From Umbilicaria muhlenbergii (lineage: Eukaryota; Ascomycota; Lecanoromycetes; Umbilicariales; Umbilicariaceae), in NCBI GenBank assembly GCA_000611775.1, contig KK106984.1:526364-590363 (forward strand): a DNA stretch of 64,000 nucleotides. Reading direction: 5' to 3'. Positions 36,496 through 47,505 of this stretch are shown one piece after another (positions within the stretch are counted from its first letter, which is position 1; each line of letters starts with the position of its first letter). The notes below the pieces were generated by a model that was given only the letters and a program-made list of their open reading frames with translations, was not told where the DNA came from and ran no database searches. The translations under genes and the position numbers were made by a program.

Positions 36496-36869
36496 GGGGG
36501 CTTCTGCTACGTGGAACAGTACGTCGACAAAGTTCGCTCTTCGACTGAGCTTGCCTTCGCGAGTATGTCCTACCGGAGGCTTCTGGTAGGCATCTGCAGG
36601 TCTCGCCTCTCCATCATAGACGGCCTACCCGACTGTAAAGGGATTCGGAGTAGCAGTGCCGACCATTTCACCACTAAGTCTCACTTTAATCCGTTCCTTG
36701 AAGAAAATTAATTTAATGGCGGCCACTACCATCACCAGTATGGCCAACCCCCCACTGACGGTTCTTCGAGGATACGTCGAACCGATGTTGACTCGCTGAC
36801 TCTTGCCCTGCCCCCTTGTGCAAGCATGGTGTCAAAGGTTCCGCGAACTTCTGGCCTTTAAAAGCTGTA

Positions 36870-37016
36870 CACTGTTTACCAAGAATCCGTTCAAGCCGCA
36901 TGTGGGGTAAGCGAGGGGGTCCCCGTAGCAGTCTCTTGAACCTGTGCACCGTTTACCAAGAGTCCATTTAAGCCTCCTTGGGGTAACCGAAGGGGACCCT
37001 GTGGCAATCTTGTGTT
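36870..37016. repeat. 77-bp tandem duplication, two diverged copies
   Basis: The copies start at 36870 and 36947. Both contain GTTTACCAAGA, GGGGTAA and a GGGGNCCCNGTNGCA core. They differ mostly by single substitutions and small indels. A GGTTACCAAGGGGGTCC segment near 43339 is similar, which suggests a dispersed element. Confidence 0.75.
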
Positions 37017-37313
37017 GTGGAAAACAGTAAGAGAGTCGGTGCAGGCAGGATTGGGTTTGCGTAGCACAGTTCTCCCCTATCTTGGCAGGTGCGTTGGTTT
37101 GGTCCCAAGGGATTATATCACCTGTCGTCTGAGCCGTACACGGTCGTGGCATGCGCTCAGCGCTCCAAGTCGATCATAAGAATGATTCACAACGTCTCCG
37201 AGCTTGCTTTATGCCGAAACATATTTTTGCCCCTGAACGAATTAAATGCACAGCGAGTGCTTACCTTAAGGTATAGGCAGAATTGATGCTCCAGGCTACA
37301 CACCGGACAATAT

Positions 37314-40134
37314 CTACGACGAACTTAGTGCAAGGCAAGCGTCTACAGCCAAGCCCACCCTTGAAGAGCAGACACATTAGCATAATCGAACAGTAGATGC
37401 GAATGCCCTCACAGCTCTTCGGCGATTGAGATGACTCACCTGCCTTCCTTGATTCGGACAACGTCGTTGATAATGTCTTTGTCCAGATCTGGGAACATCC
37501 CTGCAAGTGTTCTAGTCCTACATCAGAACATCGCTCTTTCTACGCTGAGATGCATAGATGACCTTACTCGACAATATTATCATGCTCCACCCTCTGTATC
37601 CGTTGCGCTTCTGCTACTTCTGCGCTTGCTTGACGGGCAGCAGCATCTTCTGCGTTGAACCGGTCCAGCTCGTTGTGCTCTGACGCAGGCGCCACTCGTG
37701 AGTGTTCATCGCTGGATTCTCGGCTTTCGCCACTTATCCTTGGCGGTTGAAGCATTGCTGAAGACAAGCGTGTTGCTGTGCCAGGCTGTGGAGTAGCCGG
37801 AGGCCGGCTCTTTACTTTCACTGGGTACTGCTGGGGTGTCAGTTCTTCGGAGAAGATTCTGCCAATGCTTGAAAGTGGCCTCTGAATGGAACGCAAAAGT
37901 CCCGTCACCGCAGCTTTATCATCCAAGCCGTCGCCACCAATTGACGAGGCTGCATCATCTCGTGACGATGTAGACTGCCGTGAGGTGAGGTACACAGCTT
38001 CTGTTGAGTTGCGAGGAGTCACTTCGGGCCTGCTCAGCCTAGATTTCTCCAAGATCTGAGGATGTGTCGTTACCGCCGCTGCTGGTGCTGGTGCTGCTGG
38101 TGGCTCTTCCCGATTATGCCGCTCCGCAATAGCAGACACGGCAGCTTCCACGTTCTTCTCAAACTCCGCGTCCGATATAGTTAGAGAAGTTCGATCAAGA
38201 TTCTCGATGAATTGAACAGCGCCCATCTGGGTGGATGAGCATGCGCCTAGCCCACACGTTTTTTCTCAGGAGATACTAACTAGAGACGACAAATAGTAGC
38301 CAGCTTCCCCGCCCAGCTTGTCCTGATTCCGGAAGCGGAGGATGTATTGGACATTGGATACCAGATGATCTGGGTTGGCATGCAGTACAACGTAGATCAA
38401 GAGAGGTACAAATGAGTCTGCCGAAGTGTCCGCCGATTTCGAGTTGCGTAACAATCCTGAACTCGATTAGGTGGGCCTGCCTTATCAGTGTTAGGGACCT
38501 ACCAAAAATAACCTTGCAACAGTTTAGCACACATATGACTTTGTCCCTTGGAGCCCGGTACGTCTTGATCTTCAATAACTCTGCCAATCATTCAGTTCTT
38601 GTAGGATGTGTATTGTCTCCAATTATGTACCTTTTTGTGCTAAAGCCAGGAAGCGCCTCCCACTGTCGCCGACGGGTGCAATATCAAGATGTTCTTCTTG
38701 TATCCAACCGTAAATGCGGACTTTCTGGGCAAGGATCTCGTCACGCTCAATATCTTCCTGATGTTGCCCTCTCCTCCCCGGTCCCAGAAGCTTTTCACTC
38801 TGTTTGCTTTTAGTCTTGTTACCAGGGACGGAGACGGGAGGCGGAATCGCAGGTGAAAAGGTCTGAGAATAGAGTCTGTTCATGACCAGCTTCTCCATGC
38901 CTTCTTTAGCGTTGTCAAATTCAGCGTCAGAAACTCCTCGCCAAACTTCGCATTGAGCCATTTTGTTTGCTATGAACGCCAGGAAGTCGCTAACAATTTT
39001 TACCTGCTCATGGACCATCCATTGCTTCTTCCCAAATTCTATAAGAAACGAGCGGAGGAATTTGGCCACAGGGTCTGCTGTGCGGTGGCGGAGCTGTTCG
39101 AGGAAGCGGTGAAAATCAAAAGGAAGGTCCGGCTCTGGATCCGGCTCCGGCAGGGAAGCTCTGTGGTATAACGAAGAACCATCGGGAGATGCTGGCCCAT
39201 ATTGGGTTTCAGGATGCACAGATTCTTGTAAGTTTGAAGTGCGTAAAGAGGGCGCCTTGGATGCTCCTTGACCACTGCTGGCCCCTGCTTGCAACTGAGG
39301 AAGTTCATCCGTGTACATTGACTGAGCATTAGCTTTAGTTACCTCAACTGTCGGCGGAGCAGTCGGGCTCCGAGATCTGACAGGTTCAAGACTGGACATC
39401 CGGGGAGGATGCTGTACCGTGTTTGGAAACAATGGACCTGCCAATTCAAGTCTCGGAGACATAACCTCTTCCTCGCCAGGTCCGCCCCCGTTATCATCAA
39501 ATTGATCCATTATGCTTTGTATCTCAAATTGTGAATCTACGTCATCTTGCAGCTCAAGATTTCCCGGCTGTGTCGCATCAATATTTGCAACGGGTATCGC
39601 TCGGGAGGAACCCCGAGGCGGAAGATCATAGTTACCAGACATAGAGCTATCGTTAAGATGTGACGCTGACCGGGAGGATGGCCTTGACGTAGGTGCGGAA
39701 GGACCCGGAGTTCTTGGTGTAGGATCAAGATACACCTGTTGTTCGGCCTGACTTGGAGGAACACCGCCCAAGCCATCTATCTCTTCCTCCGCATCTGAGG
39801 CTTTCGTCTCTGTCGTCGTCAATTCTGTCGAGGGCGGCAGTGAAGACAGCTGCTCGGCTCTAATTCCAAGCTCGTGTTCCCCAGTCCCTGAACTGACTTC
39901 CATCCTGTGCTGGCGGACACCACCTCCTTTTTTGTGTTGATTGTCGCCGATACTTTCAGCCCCATTATCCACGTCTTCACCAATCAAGGGCATAGAGTGA
40001 ACGGGGCTTTGAGAGCCTCCATTCTCACTTTCGAGCCCCCGATGCTTGTCGGCAATACCCGCGCTACCATCGGGCTTCGCCTTCTCTAGTAGGGGCTCCC
40101 CGTCAGCAACGCTGGGCTTGTCTGAAGAAGACAT
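37314..40134 (-). CDS. vps9: Vps9-type Rab5 guanine nucleotide exchange factor
   Basis: Activates Rab5-type GTPases (Vps21) in endosome/vacuole sorting. Six exons: 38631-40134, 38503-38580, 38281-38456, 37568-38226, 37440-37511 and 37314-37359; 844 residues. The first 300 residues are acidic and Ser/Pro-rich, likely disordered. The helical bundle and VPS9 domain run from about 340 to 580: FLEQLRHRTADPVAKFLRSFL, YKAPRDK-type KTYRAPRDKVICVLNCCKVIFG, and SADSFVPLLIYVVLHANPDHL. The last carries the catalytic aspartate and the tyrosine of the family. GGEAGYYLSSLMGAVQFIENL closes the domain. The C-terminus is a CUE ubiquitin-binding domain, with the MFP motif in LAGMFPDLDKDIINDVV and ending VDACLALSSS. 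The acceptor before the CUE domain (37512) was chosen by phase over the nearer GCAG. The start is the only in-frame ATG. Confidence 0.94.
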
Positions 40135-40716
40135 AGGCCCGTTGCCGGCATTGGAAAGGACGAGAGTGGTGAGGCGCAAAGAACGGTAGCACACCAGGCT
40201 ATCAGGTCTGTTGAATTCTTTTTCCACCCTTGAGATCTCATAAATGAGTAGCCGTGAGATTAAGTGCCGGATGTAGGGTAGAGAAGGACAATATGTCGTG
40301 CTGTCCGCCAATGGCGAGTTTGAGCATGAGCGAGAGTATGGGCATGGGCATGGGCATGAAGTTCACGTTAGCAGACATGCCCAGACAGACGTTCGCTCGG
40401 TCTCGGTCTAACATCCCCCCGGCCCAGCCGTTGCTCATGATATCCTACTCTACTTCGTAGGAACAATGAAATCTACTACCCTGCTGTTACTCTACATTCA
40501 TAAGCCAGTGGTACTTCCGATTCGAGTTCGAGTTCCGATATTGTCCAGCATCTTCGCAACTTGCCCTCTCTTTTGTGCGCTTTTCAGACAGCCTTGACAC
40601 CCGTAATTGCATCTCCTGATCAACGTGTGTAACTGATCGCGAAGGAACGGACATAATATAGAAGAGTGAAAGCCAGGCTACAGCACGATGACTTGAGCCG
40701 ATCCTGTTGTACGGCC
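40135..40716. promoter_or_regulatory. divergent promoter region, Vps9 / ASNSD1-like
   Basis: 582 bp between opposed start codons. It contains a short tandem GGCATG run (three units) around 40340-40359. No clear TATA box. Regulatory role inferred from position. Confidence 0.5.
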
Positions 40717-42597
40717 ATGTGCGGCATCTTTTTCTCTTTGAGTCAAGGAGGATACCTTTCTGCCAGCAATGTGGTCCTCGCATGCCTTGAGAGAAGAGGG
40801 CCTGATCACGTACGAGTTCTTCAACGTGTGATCGTTGGAGCAGCATCTAGACATGCAGAAGGCTTGGTGCAGCCGTCGAAATACATGACATTTGTGTCAA
40901 CGGTGCTGTGTCTTCGCGGAAACATCGTCGTTCCGCAACCGCTAGTTGATGAATTCTCAGGATCCGTACTCTGTTGGAACGGAGAAGCGTGGAGGGTCAA
41001 TGACAAGCCCGTCCATGGAAACGATGCTGAGGTGGTATTTCGGATGCTGCTACAGGCTACGCAGAGCTCGTCTCGAGACGTTCAATCAGTGGACTTAGAA
41101 GAAACGAACAGAATATGCGGTGTCATTAGCAGCCTATCAGGACCATATGCATTTGTCTTCTACGATGCCGTGCATCAACGATTGTATTACGCAAGGGACG
41201 CTTTAGGGCGACGCTCACTGGTGACTAGGAAGGGCTCGGATGGTACTCTCATAATATCAAGCGTCTGTGACGGCTCAATCCCTGAAGATTGGCGGGAAGT
41301 TGAGGCTGACGGGCTCTACATGCTTAACCTGAGAAACAATATCAACATTATCAACGTAATGTCCGACCATACCAGCGAGATTGAAGCCAGTGGTTTCGCT
41401 CCCAGCCACATTACTTGGTCTAGAGACCTGTTGTCTGAAGTGTCACAAATTCTTGTAAGCCTACCTTAAGAAATCAGGTATACATCTTTGCTCATTAGCC
41501 TCTAGCATTACCCTTTTCCGCCTCTTAATAAGAGCCTCCCAGACCACACTCAGCCTCTGCTCTCTTTGGAATCATTAGGTGTCCTTAGACTTGCCCATGA
41601 GCTATCTCAGTCTTTATCGCACCGCGTCAAGGAAGTGCCAGACCCATTCATCAGCACGTTACAAAATCCATCGCACAGAGAGGCGGTGACCGTTTCCATA
41701 CTCTTCTCCGGCGGGCTCGATTGTACCATCCTAGCCCGTCTTGTCCACGATCTGCTCCCAAGGGAACAGAGTATTGACCTTCTCAATGTAGCATTTGAAA
41801 ATCCCCGCGTCATAGCCGCAGCAGCAAGCGGTTCAGATCTGATTCTGGAGAGCGACACTGCGAGACCCTCGCCCTACAGCTTGTGTCCAGACCGCAACAG
41901 TGGCTTGTCTTCACACAACGAACTATGTAGCGTTTGTCCTGGCCGAGTTTGGCGTTTTGTGTGCATCGACATTCCCTATACGGAAACCTTGAACCATCGC
42001 GCACAGGTCAAGTCTCTGATCAGTCCTCACAATACGGAGATGGATATCTCCATAGCTTACGCTCTTTACTTCGCTGCCCGGGGCAGCGGTACTATCCGTG
42101 ACCAAGCCACTGGCAAGGTATCCTCGTATACCACCTCGGCACGTGTTCTACTATCAGGCTTGGGAGCAGATGAGCTGTTCGCTGGCTATACCCGTCACGC
42201 CACGGCATTTTCTCGCAGAGGCTATCCCGGACTTCTCGATGAGCTTGAACTCGACTTCAATAGGCTTGGCAAACGCAACCTCGGGCGAGACGACCGCGTG
42301 ATATCACACTGGGGCAAAGAAGCGCGTTATCCGTACCTGGACGAAAGCCTGGTATCTTGGGCGCTTAATCGCCCTGTATGGGAGAAGTGCGGATTTGTAG
42401 ACATTACTCCGTCTGTCGAAGCTAATTCAAGGAGCGATTTGCCCACGCTGGAGCCTGGGAAAAAGCTGCTAAGGTTGCTGGCTTGGAAACTGGGGATGTC
42501 GGGGGTCGCCGCAGAGAAGAAGAGAGCGATCCAATTTGGTGCAAGGACGGCAAAAATGAAGCGCGGCAAAACGAAAGGGACCGAGGTCATCGATTAA
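40717..42597 (+). CDS. asparagine synthase domain-containing protein (ASNSD1-like)
   Basis: Two exons, 40717-41454 and 41533-42597, phase 0, 600 residues. The start is MCGIFFSLSQ, where Cys2 would be the N-terminal nucleophile of a class II glutamine amidotransferase; an upstream ATG at 40666 is therefore unlikely. The glutaminase half includes RRGPDHVRV, LCWNGEAWR and HGNDAEVVFRMLL. The synthetase half has the PP-loop SGGLDCTIL (ATP binding) and, later, LLSGLGADELFAGYTRH. The overall size and divergence from asparagine synthetase fit the ASNSD1 group (yeast YML096W), whose physiological reaction is not settled. It ends in a basic tail (KMKRGKTKG). The family is firm, the activity uncertain. 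Head to head with Vps9. Confidence 0.92.
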
Positions 42598-43977
42598 GAT
42601 CCTTGGTGCAGTCACATTGCACCCTCCACCGTAGGGATCACTGATCTGGTTCGGGTCCCATACCATCTGTGGCTATGATGACGGGATCAGGGTCACTAGC
42701 TAACTAGTGTCCCTGGTCCCTCAGATACTGCTGAGTCGCGATTGAAACGCTACCATACCGCTCATCCGCTCGAGCTTGTGACCATGTGTTTCTATGTCCA
42801 CCGGATAACGTAACCGGGTCCGCTGGGTGGGCGAGCGTTTGGACGGCGCGCGAATCTGCGGCAATGAAGTGGCAAAGGCAAGTCTGAGCCAAATACCGAT
42901 AGTGAAGCTATTCCAAACTAGAGGCGTAGAGAATGGAAACGATGCTTGATCACAGCATATGGCGCGGAACATTCTAAGGGGCTGGCTCATTTGATTGGAA
43001 TATAGCCCCACGGGAGAGCACAAGTCACGGTCTCGTCATACGTTTTGAGTCTCGCGGGTCCACTATATGTGCAGAAGGAGCGCCGACGCACTCACAAGTC
43101 AAGTCAAGTGGCAGGTCTCAAGTGGAGGGATCCCCCGATATCATTGTGGAGAAGAGATTTGGAAGGTATGTAGAGGCTGGAATCAGCAGGCGTTAAAATC
43201 TGCGTACTTGCAATTATCAATCTGGTTATGATTTTTGCTGCCGAGTATCCTTTCAACCTCTTGACTTCAGACCGCTAGCGTACAGACACAATATGTGACG
43301 ATATGCACCTGGGGGTCCCCTCTATCACTTTGATTCTTCGGTTACCAAGGGGGTCCTCCGCCCGCTGCCTGACGACCCTCAGAGAACTGTCTGACACCCC
43401 CTTAAGGGCCGTCGGTCTGGCGCCCCTGAGGACCGCCTGAGAACCACACAAGGACTGTGGCATGATTTGATAGAGGACTCGGAGCGTCAACCATGACCAA
43501 CATCATTCACAGATACACTGTCCTCTGGTGTGTTGCCTTAGTAGCGCTGAGCTTTGTGCAAGCCCATGCGATGCCAATTGTCAAAGATGATCAGGATCTG
43601 ATATGGATTTGTTGATGACGGCCCCCTCAATCTCCGACTTACACAGACAAGTCAAGCGGCAGTCTGCAGCTGGAGTTGTCCTCATCTGCTCAAAAATCAA
43701 AAGAAAATTCCAAGGGATATCTATACAAAGATAGCAGAAGTCATGGATATGTCTGGTGCATTCTCCCACGCTGCCGCATTACACTGGCCTTTGACCGTGA
43801 AGCTCCGGCTGCGTTAGTGATGTTCTCTAAGATTATTATGGCAGTCGACTACACCCAGACAGACATCGCAGCCAGCCACCAGTAGCAGCAACCCGCTCTA
43901 GGAGAGGGTTAGTATCAAGTTGAATGTCTACCCTTGGGTCGACGGTCAAAACATAAAACCGTGACGATTCCAGTACC
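42598..43977. other. intergenic with dispersed repeat fragments
   Basis: 1.4 kb between convergent genes. Copies of the dispersed CAGTCTGCAGCTGG-type motif lie at about 43108-43138 and 43649-43685, and a GC-rich, partly self-complementary stretch at 43305-43450. One small signal-peptide-like frame (43493-43615) is listed separately. No larger gene. Confidence 0.5.
43493..43615 (+). CDS. possible 40-residue secreted peptide
   Basis: A short frame from ATG to TGA encoding 40 residues. Residues 9-23 are hydrophobic (TVLWCVALVALSFVQ), followed by AHA, a classical signal-peptidase site, then 14 residues rich in Asp. This resembles the beginning of a secreted protein, but the mature part is very short and I find no downstream exon that extends it convincingly. 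It could be a truncated gene, a small peptide or chance. It sits between repeat fragments, which lowers trust. Confidence 0.2.
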   Translation: MTNIIHRYTVLWCVALVALSFVQAHAMPIVKDDQDLIWIC

Positions 43978-46736
43978 TCATCCTCCGGAACCGGGGCTAC
44001 TAAAAAATCTTGCTGACTGATCCATCAAATCGCCAAGGTCCTGCAGTCCGTCCATTTCAAGGGTATTCATCAGTTCAATCTGCTGCTCGTGGTTTAACGT
44101 CCGTACAGGTTGTTGGGGTTCATATTGGGCTTGGAGATACTGGGAATACTGGTTACCCATGAACGCAAGATGATAATTCTGCTCCTCAGCCATAGAGAAA
44201 GGCGTCATCTGGGTTGTTGTAGCCATGGGTATTGTATTGCTGCTAGCCCAATGTTGCAAGCCCGGTATTGAGGAGGGAAGGATGTTGTATACTGAATTGG
44301 GGTTGAAGGACGTATCTTCGTAGGCTGCTGTAGGGTGGTGGAAATGCTGTTGAGGGATACTGTGCCGCTGGGGAGCTGTGGTCAAGGTTCGACGATCGTC
44401 AGGCATCAGCATGATGGATCCAGCTTGCGCAGTTTGTTTACGAGATTGAGAATCCTGGGTGTTGTCGATAGCAAATCCAATCGATGAGGAGTTGTCTTGA
44501 CCGGTGTGTGTTGGAGAGACCGATCTCAGGGCCATGGCTGGACTTGACAATGGTGGTGGCGTAACAACCTCTGATGATGAAGCCGGTGACGGCCTGTTCG
44601 ACGGTGAGCTTACTACATACGACGTTTCGCTGTTGCCGTCGTATACTTTGAGGCAAGCTTTGACGAGATCGTCGTAGAGCTCAAGGGCAGATTCGACGCC
44701 CGGCCAGCGTTCTGATGCCAAGAAAATCGCCTCTAACACCGTGTTGAGATGAGTTTCAACCTCCATCCTAGGATGTTCTCTGCGTATGTCCGGGTATGAC
44801 AAGGTCCAGAGAACGGTATTGAGCGCCATGAACAGCGACTGCGTGAAGATCCAAGTCAAGTCTACAGACTTCGTTCTGATTTGTTCCCGCTGCATATAGA
44901 TGTTGAACCTGGAAGCTTCAAAGCATTTCTGCGCCGCCCTCAGAGAAGGCTCGGGTACTTGAGGTGAAGGGCGATATAAGAAGACAATCATTGTATTATA
45001 CCTGCCTTTGAACCTTCACGATTATTAGTATATTCCGTTCTGCTCTTGAAGGTAGGAAAAGACCGAGTAAGCACCGAAGACGATAGGTGAGTTAGATCCT
45101 GAACAATGTATCCAGGGTTACACTTCGATGAAGTCATAGTTGATAGGAGATGACCTTCGGCAGAGTCGCTAATGCAGGCATGCCTTGATGAAGAAGACAA
45201 TGGAATTGCTCACCATGTCTCGCTCAGCCCGCTGCCTTCGTCGTTTTTGGGACTCGATTGCCTCCATCGCTCAAGCTTAGCTTCCATTGCCTCAAACCAC
45301 GGGTGCTGATCGTTGTCGGGCTCGGGCCGTTTCTTTAGGTATAGCTGGCGTCTGATCTCCGCTTGCAGTAGTCTCATTCTGAAGAAATGGATGGCTATAC
45401 GCTTCTTGATCGACGGAGGGCTCCCTGGCATAACACCATCCGGTCCAATATAGCGGTCGTCTACAGCTTCGAAGAAGCCAACATTTATATGATCAGGGGT
45501 AGTGCCAAAGGCGTTTGGTCTACCGAGACTGTGGGCGAGGCCAAGTTCCATCGACGTAATAATCCAGAATAGCCGCCGCCGCATATCAACCTGTAAGGGA
45601 TCGAGGTGCATTCCAGATTCAGACTGCGCGATAGTAGCCTCAGCAGTCATGCCCAGCTGCTGACATAGCCTGGTGGCCATGCCTACCACCCAGTACGAAG
45701 CTGTCCTGGTAGATGTGACCAGGGAATACTGTGCGATTAAGACAAAACACTGCAGGGTCTGCAGGTTCATCGGCCTTATGGCAGCCTCAAGGTACGGTAG
45801 TGCTGCCAGGTAGTAGCTGTCCGCAAGGCCAGCCCACATTATATCAAGTTTCTGCATGCTAACTGCTATCACCATCCTTAAAGTGAAGTTCTTGTATGGA
45901 TCCAGTGATCCAGCGTAGACGTCTTTGACGACCCGACGGAATGAGGGTTCGTGAAGTGTTGGGAGCATGTATTGAGCTAATTGGGATAAGCACTTCAGAA
46001 ATTGGGAAGCTCTTACGTTGCACGCACCTTTTTGATTGAAGTTCTCGACCAATCTCTCCATCAAATCCGGGGTCGGTAGCTTCTCGGCAGCAACATTACT
46101 GATGAGAGGATACACCTTAGAAGTCGGCTTGGAACTCTCGTTCGTGAAGCGGTCCTTGATCTGTCGAGCCTTTGTGTCTGGGACAACCTCTTTAATGCTC
46201 TTGGTGCCGGTATTTTGCTTGGCTAATTCCATGACCAACCGGGTGATGGCAATACCGCTCGAAGGCCCCAAAAATCGAGAGTCGTCATTTTCAGTAAATC
46301 TGACCAGCCCGGCTCCTCGGACCATAACCTCCGCATCTTGGGGTTCGTTGTCTTCTTGTGTCAATCGGGCAAGTTCCGTCTCCAGTGTTCGTACCGTGTC
46401 CTGCAAATGGATGACATAGTTTCGTGATATCTTGGTTCCCTTGGTTGTGTCGAAATACTCGCAATCTGCATTGCTTCGCTCGCAGGGACCGCAGCGGGGA
46501 AGGCCAGCATCACACCTAGTTTTACGCTGCGTTATGTTAGAACTTGTACAGATCAACATTGCAGAAGCCGGTATGGTGTTGGGTGCAGATTGTACCTGTC
46601 GGCATCTGCAGCAGGCAGTTAAGGTGTGGGCAACCTTGGAAGCAGAAGGCTCGTGCCTCTCATGGCCGCCGAGACCGCTGTCTCCGTAGGGTCGGAAGTC
46701 CCTCGGTCGCTGCCACGAAGCTTCGTTGTGATCCAT
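43978..46736 (-). CDS. Zn2Cys6 fungal transcription factor
   Basis: Three exons, 46596-46736, 45214-46526 and 43978-45013, phase-consistent, 829 residues. The binuclear zinc cluster is split by intron 1: ACCRCRQ | RKTRCDAGLPRCGPCERSNADCEYFD, giving the six cysteines of the Gal4 class. A coiled coil follows (VIHLQDTVRTLETELARL). The middle region is the fungal-specific transcription factor domain, with AQYMLPTLHEPSFRRV, ATRLCQQLGMT, DMRRRLFWIITSMELGLAHSLGRP and, after intron 2, RYNTMIVFLYRPSPQVP. The C-terminal 200 residues are Gln/Ser/Pro-rich, a likely activation region, with LNHEQQIELMNTLEMDGLQDLGDLM near the end. Exon 2 joins exon 3 at W, where the acceptor GTGAAG at 45014 restores the conserved frame. 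The target genes are unknown. It is divergent from the next Zn2Cys6 gene. Confidence 0.93.
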
Positions 46737-47505
46737 AAGGGCAATGGATATGGTCTCAGCTGGTTTAGTTAGGCACTGATGACTGGCAGTGCGATGCCAA
46801 CATCGCTGCTGGAGGCTTGAGAGGCCTTGTTGAAAGCGAGGGGTTATTGGGAAAGGCAACAACGGTGTAGCAGCAGGAGCGCCTCATCAAGCGAGTCACC
46901 CGGTAAAGTGACGCATCAAGTCTCGACAGCAATTGGCAGGCATGGCGAGTGGCAAGCAGCATATGGCAGGTGGTAAGGCTCCAGAAGGGACGACTTGCGA
47001 CGTGGTAAGAAGGTCTGTGGATGCTATCGTTACGGTACTCGTACGAGGTACGTTACCTACCCGCAATCCTAAGGTACGCCTAAGGTAGATACAGTACTTC
47101 ACCTTAAGGAAAGGGCCAACCTCAGGCTGGCGCTGACAACGGCAACGGCACTGGCGCTGGCGCTGGCACCACTGCACCCTTCGGGCGCTGCACGGTGAGA
47201 GCCTGCCTACTCCGAGTAAGTGTGGCGCCTGTTCGGCTTTGATTAGACCGACAATCAGCCCTAGAGGAGGGGCAGGATCCGATCATCACTCGTACATGTC
47301 CGCGTAAATCTGCGAGTAGACTCCGTACGGAGTACACTTGCTTTGTACCTCTATTATTGTTACCTCCAAAACTTGTCAACACCAACGGATCACCTCTTCT
47401 TCTCCCTTGCTATCGTCCGGCCTGATCATAGGCACGCCCACATGGCTACCGTACCTTCCAGTCTCACCTCCATCGTACATCCTGTGCCCTTCATCCTTCC
47501 GCGGC
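46737..47505. promoter_or_regulatory. divergent region between two Zn2Cys6 genes
   Basis: About 0.8 kb. A dense run of short GTACGNNGTAC/CCTAAGGTA-type repeats lies at 47029-47110, and a GGCGCTGGC-type repeat at 47127-47167. These short repeats may be binding sites but I have no evidence for a factor. No coding sequence called. Confidence 0.45.

Larger units (their letters stand above)
34948..37313. other. 2.4-kb gene-free interval with small repeats
   Basis: Upstream of DPP III and downstream of Vps9. It includes a copy of the dispersed CAGCTGGGGG motif (35201-35232), three tandem 20-bp units with tRNA B-box-like sequence (36449-36495) and a 77-bp tandem duplication (36870-37016). Short frames at 35969-36316 and 36511-36711 have no recognisable product. 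Confidence 0.55.

Noticed and set aside
35969-37152. hidden gene in the 2.4-kb gap before Vps9
   Set aside because: The short frames cannot be joined into a coherent product and overlap tandem repeats.
40666-40716. upstream ATG extending the ASNSD1-like protein
   Set aside because: It would bury the catalytic Cys2, which must be N-terminal in this amidotransferase class.
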